In this document: in pieces, positions 26,106-50,500 of the stretch
Layout of the letters: each line of letters opens with the position of its first letter
How positions within the stretch are numbered: the first letter of the stretch is position 1
DNA from: Chondrosia reniformis
Taxonomy: Eukaryota; Porifera; Demospongiae; Chondrillida; Chondrillidae
Assembly (NCBI GenBank): GCA_947172415.1
Contig: OX359198.1
Coordinates: 4,185,401 to 4,249,400, forward strand
Length of the DNA stretch: 64,000 nt
Direction: 5' to 3'
Position numbers and translations under genes: made by a program
Notes under the pieces: model-generated
The model's input: the letters and a program-made list of their open reading frames with translations, nothing else
Told to the model about the DNA's origin: nothing
The model's database searches: none

Positions 26106-26892
26106 ATAAGATAAGTTTGACGCAGTTAGAAGAAATCTTTACTCTATATAAGATAGACTTTATTTTAAGATATTAAGAGAACTGATGCATTATCCTAGGA
26201 GCTGGTTTGGTTTAGAAGTGTACTACAGACTGGAAACGGTGATTAATATATAAACTAATGATGTGAAAGTCTTGAGTTTAAGGTGCATCAAGAAATAAAT
26301 CTTACGAGCAGGCTTTCTCTGACAACTTTTTAGCAATTTATTTTCAACATTGTTATTACAATATTTATACTGTATACTATTATTCCTTTAAGCAGTCAAT
26401 TTTCTGATATAAAAATAATTTAGGACCATCACAAAAGATTGCTTAGTCTAGAATATTCTTTAACTACTGCCGGAGATGTGCATTGGAGGCTCGTTAAATC
26501 CGTACGGAGCACCAGACAATGAATCTTGATGAAGGCACCCTGCTGCCAGTGATTAACCCCCTGATTCAGCAGGCATGCCCACCCATGGCCCATTGACTGT
26601 GGACTGATATCCCATATTCCATTATTGCCTATTAGATGTTATGTGTATGGCACAATGTATGTTTTTTCTATTAGTAGTATGCCATTATGTACGTACGTAT
26701 ATATATAATTGAATTGAATTGAATTGAATTGAATTATTAGACTGGAACTCCACTTAGTCCAGGGGACTACTTTTCAGGGAGGCCAGTAACAGTACATACA
26801 TGCAACATACGTATATATAAACACACATACAGTAAATCAGTCATTAAATTGGTCAGTAATCTGTTCAGTGGGCAGTGTTTGTTAACATTCCA

Positions 26893-27125
26893 TAAGTGGC
26901 ATATACACATCACTTCTATGTTTGGGCGCATCATGGATATACTAGAAGTAGGGATCAATGCGCCCAAACATAGAAGTGATGTGTATAGTTAAGTTTCAGT
27001 ATGCCACTTCTGGAATGTTAGCCTTACCATATGATCACTGTCCTGTTTCGTTGTTTCTTCTAGATGTGCCAATCACTGTTATGGTGCCATCCCTACTTTT
27101 AACTTCATTTTTGAATGTTTTTATT
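26893..27125. repeat. Copy of the hairpin MITE with a 29-bp perfect stem
   Basis: Arms around 26901-26931 and 26959-26990 pair exactly over about 29 bp (ATACACATCACTTCTATG and its complement), around a short loop. The right side continues into family sequence ending near GAATGTTTTTATT. Confidence 0.65.
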
Positions 27126-27292
27126 TAACTTTTATTGCCCCTTTTTTCTTGTTACCATTGATTTTCTTGGCGAAAACTCAAACTAAAGTAGCAGAATAGA
27201 CGATATAATCCGAGAGCTCAAACTAAAAAATGGCGTCCGAAAAGGTCCCAAATTTGTCAATAAGTTTTCTACCGTTTTTTATCATTCATGGA

Positions 27293-27415
27293 CATTAAAG
27301 GGTCCATAATCGTTAAGATTACGACTGTATATAGGCCTTGGAAAGCGACTAAGTAATTCGATCGCGGGGTCGGCAGTACCACCGACTTCTCTAACTCGAG
27401 TTACTATTTGAAACT
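27293..27415 (+). repeat. Copy of 120-bp AAGTAGTTCGAGT dispersed repeat
   Basis: Shares GGGTCCATAATCGTTAAGATTA, here in 20-base or shorter blocks such as CATAATCGTTAAGATTA, plus GGCCTTGGAAAGCGAC and ACTCGAGTTACT-like words with copies at 21189, 30005, 43026 and, reversed, 37665, 44165 and 58822. Confidence 0.55.
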
Positions 27416-28079
27416 TAATTAAAAAATGGCGTTCGAAGAGCCCTAAATTTGGCACTTTCAAAAGTAACACGCTTCGGATGGAGCACATTAAAACCCAGGG
27501 CAGCCTATTCACTAGTTCGGAAACATTCATGACGATTTAGTACTTGTATGTACCTTGTATAAGTTTGCATGTTAGCGCTAGCTCATTTGATAAAAGAAGA
27601 AAAAATGAGATTTGGCTCATTTCGATTTAACCACTTTGCGAAGGTTGTAGAGCATCGAAATATGATTTGGCATTTAGAAAAGCATGCAAAAACGACTGCA
27701 AACACTCAAATGCAACCGAAAATCCTATCGTTGCTGATTTATGAGGTGATAATTGACAATACATTGGATGGATAGGGCGGCCATCCCTGCTTACAGAGTA
27801 CTACCGTACTCTCTGATTTTCTCACTGATGAGGACCCAAGATTGGGTTGAAACATTTGAATTATTTGACAATTGTCTAATGATTTTGGCTAGTGGAGTTT
27901 CCTTAACAATCAAAAGAATGCAGGAACCTATAATATACATATACATAGCACCTTACTTCACCTGTATTAACCTCAGCATGATTACTTCATTAGGTTACCA
28001 TTTTCTCAAAAAATACATACGTATATTTATCAACCAAACCATATAAATTTACACTAAAGAACTAACTTAAAGTATATAA

Positions 28080-40562
<12,483 letters not shown>

Positions 40563-41586
40563 CTTTGTTTTAGAAAACTATGTAACAACAGTTGTCCACT
40601 TGTCACGTGAATCATATTCACGTGCAGACCGGTCACGAGGACGCGAAATAGGGTATTTTGTTTTGTTCGTCCTCGACAACCGACAGATTGCAACGAAACA
40701 TTACCAGTCCTCGGGGATCCTGTCAAGCTGTAACCTTAGCGAATGTTGGCATGGTGAATTAGACTAATACCAAGAAAAGCGCGGCGGCATTCATTTTATA
40801 GCGAACGTCCGCCATCTTGGATATACGGTAAAAGTTTACGGTTTCCGTATGTACTTTTATGGAAGTATTTTTAATCAATCCTGCTTGTCGAACAGACAGT
40901 CATAATACAATTCTTACCTAAACCTGTAAAATGTCACAAGTAGTACACTTTGTATACTTTGTATAATGTTAAATTTATTCAAATTTGGAATTTGATTGGC
41001 CGGAAGATCCACGCACCAGACAAGCATGGGGTAACTAGTATTTCAAACATTACGAAAATTTAAAACTACGGTAAGACAATTTAAAAAGAGAATTTGAAAT
41101 ATGCTGTCCCTTTAAGAAGACTCGTCAAAAACCTAGCTGGAATATTTTTCATCTGAAGTTTTAGCCTTCAATGTCTACCTTTCAATACGTGAATTCATAA
41201 ATTAGCAGAACTTACACAGTATTACAGTAACTTACAGTTACTGTAGTCCCTCATAATGAAATACTGCCATCTAACCCTCACTAATCCACTTCGTCATGCA
41301 GTGCTGGCCCGTGGTTGTTTACGTTGTTTGAAGATAGCTTACTGTTGCAATTTGGTAAATTTAGTAAAATAGTTCAGTCGTAAAATAATATGATCAACGC
41401 AGAAAAAGTTTTTAACATTTAGGTACGAATATAACTTCTAAAATAGCCCGAAGAGCGTTATTTAAAGCTAGGGCAAATTTAAAACAACCAATTTTCCTTC
41501 CTGTTGGACGCCATTTTTATTTGATGTCATGGTGGAAGAAGGATTCTTAGATTCAAGAGAAAAATACTTCAGTTCGTGACTGCACT
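40563..41586. promoter_or_regulatory. Head-to-head promoter region, cathepsin L and AT-hook gene
   Basis: The start codons of the two divergent genes are about 1 kb apart. CCGCCATCTTGG at 40809-40820 is a near-perfect YY1-type site. A second GCCATTTTTAT-type site (41510-41520) follows a CTTCCTG ETS-like word just before the AT-hook start. Two short upstream frames, ATG at 41524 and at 41529, end before the main ATG at 41587. Promoter function is inferred from position and motifs. Confidence 0.45.
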
Positions 41587-44500
41587 ATGAATTCAGAGAA
41601 GAATAAAGTTGGCGAAAACCTTTCATTTGCGATATTTTCGGACACCAGTAGCACCCAATCTAGTGAAGAAATGTCTTCCAGTCTGAACTCTTGTAGAGAG
41701 GGTTTAGTCAAAAGGAAAATTTTCTCTAAAGCCCAACCCAAAAGGTTAAAGATTTTTATTCCATCATGCATGCATATTTGAAGCTTTTCAAGTTTTTTGG
41801 AGGAATGAGGATGTTTTCTGGTAACCTTCAGTCTTAGAAGTTACATTATTAGAATCGCATTAACCTCGGGTCACATATCTTGTGTTCAATCCGTAAACAC
41901 ATAAAATTATAATAAAGGATAAAGCAGCCTTTTTATTTTAATAAGAATATTTATACGCCTAACAAGCCGTGTTTTCTTCAGTCCTTGAATACCAGTCTTC
42001 GAAATTTGTATCAATTTTGATCGCCTGTACTGTTCGTGTCCCAGAGTTAGTTTTAGGGTTAAACGCTAGTTTAAATTTGTAGTTAAGATTTGTAAATCAA
42101 CTTTTGAAAATTATTTCTAACACATTTTGTATATTTTCTGGAATCCTGTTATTCCATTATGTTTATGGATTCAAGTATAAATCTAGATCTTTGGCTCTGC
42201 AGAGGCTAGCCAGGACTTACGAGAATTGAAGCTTTACCTAGATAGTATTTATAATCTTAATTCCGGTTGTTACTTTTGTCTCATTGATAGATTTATCAGA
42301 AAACATGGCCGCCCTATTCAATGTACCAACGATCGATTTTCGGTTTATATATTCGACCACTTGCAGAATTCCAAAATTCATTTTTTCTTCGTTTCAAGTG
42401 AACTAGCGCTAGCATAAATTATGCCGGATGTAAATTTAAAAATGGTAAAATGGTGTGGTCTTCTCCACCGCCATTTTAAATTAGAAATTTTGGTTTTGCT
42501 TCAACTGCGTTGTCGCTTTCATACAAATTCAAATAAGATGAAAAGGGGAATACAAATAATATAAAAAAGTTTAAAAGTGAAGTTAAAATTAACCAGTGTT
42601 GTGATAATTGCACATATGGAAAAAAATATTAAAACAATGTGATCATGAGAGATACAGCTAGCCACACAGAAGTAGCATACTGAAATCCATATCTTACATT
42701 ACTTCTCTGTTAGGGTACACCATTCCTACTTAATCTATCCATGGTGTGCCCAAACACAGTAGTGATGTGTATGGATGAGTAACTTAAATTTCAGTATGCC
42801 ATTACTGTAGGGTTAGCTGTATCTTTTATGATCTCTGTCTTGTTTTGATACTTTTCCAGATGTGCTAAAGAAACATTGTAACGCTGCCCTTCTTTATTGC
42901 TAACTTTATTTTCCTTATAATATTATTATATTAATTCGTACATACGTAAATGCATGTACGTATTTTGCAAATGGAAGTATTTGGCTAATTCAACCTTTCT
43001 ATCCTTCTTAATACTTTTAAGTATATTTAAGGGTCCAGAATGATAAAGATAATTACAATATAAAAGTCCAGCAAAACAGCCAAGAAATTTGAGTACAGAT
43101 ATAGCCCCACGTTTTTTACTTACTTTCAGTTTCCTTGGAATATGACATGTTGCAGAAGCAATGAAGGGATTTCTAAGTTGTAGATTAAAATCAAGTATGG
43201 ATTAAAGATTTAGTCCTGTATTGGGCACACTTACATACCTTTTAAGGAGTATCATGTACATGATGTTGGTACTTCAAGGGGCTTACGTATAAGTAGACTT
43301 TCAATCTCACTGAGAAAACTACATGTAAATTAATCTACCAAGTATGTACATATATACGTACCGTATGTGACTGTTCCCTTCATTTATAGGCAAAATTCTG
43401 GTGACAGCTGTGATGAGGATTTTGAGAGTCATGATCAATTTCCACTTTCAAATGAAATTTTTTCTGAAACAAGTGCTGTAAGTGAGTCACTGTCTGATGT
43501 CTCATTTAGTGACAATGCTAGGCTGGTCCAAAGTATGTCACCAAAGTTGAAGCGTCGTCGAAAGATATCACAACGTTTCAAACAGTACCTAAGCGGTTCC
43601 CGAAAAACGCAGTTGCATTCTGACATAAAGAACATCAAGAAATCCCTAAACAACCTTGGTGACTCTGTCACTATACATCCTAGTCAATCGATACCCAGCA
43701 GCACAGCATCCAAATGTACAACTAAACCAGAGGCAGAAAAAGAGAAGAGTGTAATCACCAACTTAAGGCAACATGAGATTAGAAGCACGCAAGAAATAGA
43801 TAACAATAAAAGAGAAGAAAAACAACTTAAGAAGATTGTAATTAAGGTAAATAAAGACTTTCTGTGCCCAACCTCTTGTTGTATAGTGTTGAAGTGTAGG
43901 CTCGTTTGTTCTTGTACACTGTTTCATCCGCATGTACTGTAACTGGGCCCATAAATAGATTTATTCAAGTATTGCTTTTGAAAGACCATTTTGAAGTGTC
44001 ATCATAGGTTGTAACAATTGTGGCCATAAAATGAACCTTTCTTGGATAACATTGTAACTAGATATATCAAGATTGTGTCTAACTACCTGTGAAATTCATC
44101 GCTGAATAACTAGATATAAATGAGGTCGTCAGTATGTTTCACCTATTGGTGATTACAGTTTAAACAAGTAATTTGAGTTAAGACACTTGTGAGGTAGCTG
44201 TCCCTCATGCTTGAATTACTTACCGCTTTGTTGGTCTTATATGTAGTCATATTCTTAATGGTTCTGTATGCTTAAGTGTTCTCAAAATTATAAAGAACAA
44301 TAAATAGGGCAACTTAATTTTTAGCTGCCATTTCATTTACCTATAAATTAATGGTTGATAATATAGACAGTTTCAGGAAAAACAATTATTTGTTTCGATC
44401 TGGAGATCTTCATCATCAATTTTGTATTTTGACATTGAGACATTGAGATCACAATGCTTATGCATGTTATGGCATATAGCTTGCAGGTTATAAGCTAGAC

Positions 44501-47500
44501 CACGTGGTTTATTAATTACATTTCACACCTAGCAGACTACAGGTATCATGTATTCCAAAAGGAGCCAGTCTTCTTAAGGGGTCTTAGTTAAAATCCATAG
44601 CAAATGTGATGTACCGTTAGAGTGATCATAATGGTTCACTACATTTACATAAACACATGAAAAATCTAAGATACCATTTTCCTACATGCTATGCCTATTC
44701 TGTTAAAAGAGCCTATAGGGGAACTAAACCTGAAGAGAGCTTTGGATGAAGATACAGGAGTCGTTTCTTCCTTCTTTTCCCTTCTTTCATTTCTTCTCCA
44801 CTGGGTCAGACAGCCGTTTCTGGGAATTCCACCCTTCATCAGTGATCCTGTCTTTTTCTTTGTCTTGATCTTCTGTGAATCCTTGGCTCATGGCTTATGG
44901 GTTACGGACCATCTTGTAACTTGTCCATAAGGGAATGAAATGCAGAAGTCTTAATATATAAAACCATTATACCATAACAAGACATATACCTCATTATCAT
45001 GATTCATGATGATTTTAATGATTTCATGATTGATTAAGGATTATTATCTTTGAATCATGATGTCTACTGATTTTCTTTTACGTGATTGTTGGTTGTATTC
45101 AACTAGTTGCTTTGTAATTTCTGCTACATACATTGCTACATACATTGGAATAAAAATGATATAGTCCTCATTTAGAAATTACCAAATACAGCTACATAAG
45201 CAATGTCAATATTTCAGTACAAGAATTGAATTCTTTTTTATAAACATGGACAACTTTAAATGCTACTTTTCTGTCTTAACATAGTATGGTTGACAGCTTG
45301 TCATAAGCTGGCTGAATGTTTACATTAGCATAGCAAATCTGTAATCAAATTTCCACATGTTGCAATCCTTTTTTGTATCATACTTTAAAGAGACTACTTT
45401 CTTGTTGATTGTTTCAATCACAACATCAGAAATCCAAATACTTAAATGAAAAAATGCTTTCAATCAATTTCAAATTGAGATAGGCCAATTGATGCAATGT
45501 GTATAATTTCTTAGTGTGTTACAATTTCAGTCAAACTAAATACAATATTGATGTTATAGTTATTTGTGGTTTAATGTAGTATCCAGGTATGGGATAAACA
45601 AACTTGAACATGTGTCTCCAATGTGCTCCATTGTGACTGCTGTATTACTAAGCTAGCTACATACCATTAGCTGGCTGGCAAGTAAATGTCCTACAAACTA
45701 GTAGAGTTACAGATCTAGACTACTTAGAAAATCAGAGTACAGGATGGCTACAGCCAACTGGTGTCTTGCAAGACTTACCAGCATTTGAACAATCATACCA
45801 AAAGTACTTAAACAGATATTGTGAAACTGGAATACCTGTGGTTTAGAGAATTTTATTATACCATACATTTAATACTTGGTTGTGATATCTGATTAGATGT
45901 GCATAAATAGGCTAGCTACGTAGGAGAGAGTTCACCTCAGAAAGTCTACATTTCCCTGGGGAAGACCCCATACCCTTTCTTTTACTTCTTTCCATTCAGC
46001 ACCAAGCTATAATTCTAGAAACACCATTCTTGTCTATTAGTATTCCTAGCCCTGATGGGAAAAGTAAAATCTAGCAACTAAACAATATATACTTTAGAAA
46101 ATCAATCTATTCCAATCATATGTCCTTTATTGGTATTAAAGATTATATCAGTCAATTTTAAAACTGTAAGCATACTCTGCCTACTTAGCTTTTTAGGTTT
46201 ATTTCCACAGATCAAAATGTGGAAGAAGGATTGTCTTTTTGCATTGACTATATTTTCTAATTTGTACTGGTCACATGTACAGTATATGCGTACAAACTAT
46301 GTATATATTTATCTGTATGTACGTAGGTATTTTCTTTTAAATGCACATTTTTGAACATATGTTTGGAACCTGTATGAATGATCACCTCCCTAACACAGTC
46401 AGTCACTTCAATCCAGTTCCAAAAATCACATGTTGTTTTAGGTTTTTATAAACCAGCGTGATACCATCCAATGCAGCCAGATAAATGTACAGTGACTCAC
46501 TAGCAATTTGTTTAGAATGATTACCCAAAATTGGCCAAGTAGTTTCTTAGTCAGAGCAGCTGTGTAAGTGTTGTTGCCCTGTAGATGACAGTGGTTCTTT
46601 TCCCCATGTTAGGCCAGTACAATGGATGATAAACAAGCTGATATACAACAATGTAAACCCCTATTAACCAAGAATCTGCGTATGAAAAGAAGCACTATTA
46701 AGCCATACTACAGTGGTAGACGAGGACGACCACCTAAGCCACTTCTTGTTCAGATACCTTTACGATTGGTGGGAAGTAAATTTCAGAGAAAGTTTGACTT
46801 TGTCATTTCAAAGGGTATTTCTGAAAGAACCAGAGGTCAACATTCAAACGGGAAAGCTTTACCCTTGGGTTCATCAACAATCTTCCTGGCCAAAAGTCAG
46901 GAAGAGAAGAAGGTGGATACTGAATTGCTGGGAGGTTTTCAGGATGTCATTGCTACCACTAAAGATGAAGTATGTATATTTTATTTGTACTTCTCTGTTT
47001 AATTTTGGCCTTTCCATGTACATGCAAGTATATTGTGTTAGCATGCACATATCATAATAGCATAGGAATACCTCTATGACAACTGAAAATACCTGAAAGT
47101 TGTGAAAATAAGGTATAATCTGTATCATGTGTACGTATGTAGTTGCCACTAAATTTACTTAATTCTTTTTCAATGTGCCTTTTAATCGCATAGATGATAT
47201 GATGTCTCTTATAGCAATCATTTCTTTAAACACCTGATTCAAGGCAACAATCTTAAACCCCTATATTTGGTATACCATTTTAATAAGTTTCTATTTGAAT
47301 AAAACCCCTATAGTTTTTTTAATACATACGTCTTCATTTGTATTCTGTTGTGTTCTTATACCTGAATATTAAGTAAACTTTATTTGTAACTACGTAGGTT
47401 TTTTCCAGTATGTACTTTATTTGCTTCACTTTTTGGAGATTGTATTATAATATGGTGTGTATCTAAATTGATGAAAAGGTGTATATTTGAACATCAGTAA

Positions 47501-50500
47501 CACTTACGTATGTATATTCGAGAAACAGAGATTTGAACATTTCGACCCGTGGGTCTCTTTCAGTGATGAATTGCTGATGCTTAAATATATACAGTACATA
47601 CCTACCTTTCATTATAAACGCAACAAATGCCCCCCATTGATATACATTTTATATTGGCAAGGAATTAGAGTTCTTGGTTTAAAGTCTTGCAAGTGTGTTA
47701 TGTTAGCTAGCTACTTTTTCTCTTTTTTCAGGTATCTGCAAAAAGTAGTAAGGCTGTTTATCAGAGTCACACCAGTAGCCTTTCATTAGAGTCTAAAATA
47801 AAAGAATCAGCTATATCTTCAGTGACACATTTAGCTCCACTCCCACTCTCATCAGTATGCCCCCTAGAACCTGCTACCTTGCAAAAGCTTGATAATCCTA
47901 ATGTGGGACAGGATTTTTCAATTTCTAAAAGTCAAAATGAAGGTTTAGATTCTGTTTTTACAGCAGCCAACCCTAGCTGTATAGGAAAAGGAAACAACCA
48001 TCTGTATGACGCGGATGTCATCTCCAGCACATCTTCAATTACACTACAAGTCCCTGCCAAACCAAAAAAACGCAGAGGACGCCCTCCTAAGGCTCTAAAG
48101 AGCACATGTGATGTGAAGAGTGAAATTATGCAGTGTTCTAAGTCAGCTTTGAATGAGGCAAGCAGTCAATCAAGTGATAACAAAGGCATAAAATCTGGTT
48201 CACAGGAAGATGGATCCGTATCACTCATCTCTACATGTAAAAGTGTAGTGTGTTCAATGAGAAAGTCACCACCAGTAAGTGAGGTGAAAAGTGCAATACT
48301 GGTGCCTGAACCTAGCCCTCCTAAATTAAGTAAGTCCAGCGTTGAACTAAATTCTTGGGATGTTAACATGGTGGCTATTACTGAAGATTCGGAAATTTCA
48401 TTTGGAGAAAAAAGAAGACCTACAACTGATTGTAAAGATAATAAAAATTCCAGTAAGTACATCAGACTGATCTGAGTACAGTATAATACATATCTGCAAT
48501 ATTTGTTTTCAACCCATCTGAGTACAATATTATTAAAAATACATTTGAAGATGCTGTACAGATTTAATTGCTGCTAGAAAATGATTTCAACTTGCCTTAC
48601 CTCAATAGTCTACTCTAAAAGATTATAATATACGTATATACTTATCTGCAATAGGGCAATAATTAACTATGCAATTGAATCTTCAAGCACCTTAAACCTA
48701 AACAGCAAATTATTTTGAGTTAAAAGGTCATAGTCCACCCTATAGCTACTTCACCTTAATAGATTAACTTGTTGCTAAATGTCATACGTAGGTGTAGGAC
48801 AAAATCAGGTAGACCTGTAGCCACCAGACCAATAGTTTAGAGAGTAGTAAGCAGTTTTAAAAACAATCATTTTTACTTACGATCCTGAGAATATTTCTAC
48901 TTTTTAGATCATAATGTTGTTTGATAAGAAAAAAAAACGTTTTGCTAAGTCGCATTATCTTTGAGTTCTTTGTAAACTTACCACTTCAAAATGTTGTTTA
49001 TTGACTAACGTTTGTGTTGAATACTGTGTAAAATGGCCTCACCAAAGAGAAAACTGTTGTAGTCAATCACTTTTGAGGCTAACATTTCTGAAATTTTTCT
49101 GAGAAATTTCCTTATACTGAAAAGAAAATTGAAAGCAGCTGCAGAATTCAGTGTGCACATCTAGTCCACAACAAAATTTATTGTGAATGAGTGCAGCATT
49201 CATGTATTATGTAAAATGTCACGTTTGGAATTGTTTCATTGTGGCTGTGTTATTTAAATAGACATATAGAAAGTAGATAATTCAATTGTGTTTTAATAGT
49301 TTATTAAAGATAATAGTATATAGATTATAAACAAGTGTCCATATCAAGGGCTTCATGTCCAGGGAGTGAGCCCAGGATTGATGCTGCATTGTCTCTCTGA
49401 GTGGCAATTGCCACCTGTTGGATTCAGTAGGAAAAAGACTTCTCTTCTCCGGATACCTTAAGGGTTCGTCTGGCCAAGTCCCTCAGTAAGTTAAGGGAAT
49501 TGAGGCCAATAGCTCCACTGGTCTCAATTGCTACTGGGACCAAGAAGTGGGATTCTTCAAGATGGCTATACTCTACTTTCTTCCTCTCCTCTGCCAAGGC
49601 TGCCACTGTTCTTGCTTTCTTGCAGACATCAGTTAGGTATGATGGGGCATAGTTGTCTGAACAGGTTATGTCCCATATAAGGGGCTTTCCTCTTTGCCAA
49701 GGTATTAGGGAAGTGCCATCTGGCCTCTTTCCATCGGAACGGGAAATCCCAGATGATTCTAAGTGAGAAGGAATCGTTGCTGCTGCTAGGAACCTTTGGA
49801 TAGTGTTGTTTAAGGAGGAGTGACGATAATGGCAGACTGCACTCCATCTACAGGAAAGGCCATGAAGGCCAGACTTGTCTATTGGAGTGATGCAGTATTG
49901 GCAGGTGTGCGGGCTGCAAATTGGTGTACCAAGTCTTAGGCCTATTGCTGTGTGAGTGGTCTTATCATCCATTCGTAAGCCTAAAGTTGAGAGGGGTAAT
50001 GCTTGCAATCATGCTCCCAATTCTTGAGTATGGGTAGCTAAGAGGGGTGCCTCGGATCTTGCGTCATGGGCTTGCTTCAGCAGCCTCTCTGCAAGAAACC
50101 AGGTCCCAGCTTCTTTGGAATTTTGTTACTTCATCCTCAGGAGGGGGGATATTATCAAGGTTAGTGCAAGTGAATGAGGAGCAAAGGTAAGCTGATGGAG
50201 CCAGTTACATTGCACTTCTAATTCCTAAGCCACCTAATTTAATTGGAAGAGTTGCTTGGGTCCAGGCCGCTTCCTCGCCATCAAAATTGATATTTACCAC
50301 ATGGCTCAGTATGTCCTTCAGAACTTGGTCATATTCATAGAGTTGTCTTGACTTGAAACATGGTGAGATTCTCAGCACAAACAATAGCTTTGGGATAGCA
50401 AGGGATGACCTAAGGAGGAGCAAAGCGTCTTGGGACTGCAGATGTTTCAGCTTATTGTAGACAGCTGTTGGATTTTTTCCTCAAGTGAACTGGATAAAGA

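Larger units (their letters stand above)
24388..28079. other. Intergenic repeat-filled region between gene 2 and cathepsin L
   Basis: The two genes converge here. The stretch is mostly dispersed repeats: a composite element at about 25130-25711, an inverted-repeat element at 25907-26105, a TTGAA run near 26705-26735, a hairpin-bearing copy at 26893-27125, and related flanks to about 27790. No exon was recognised. Confidence 0.6.

Noticed and set aside
44691-44930. A 79-residue hydrophobic plus-strand ORF
   Set aside because: It lies in repeat sequence also found at 30680-30785 and 22640-22700, with no start context or splice support.
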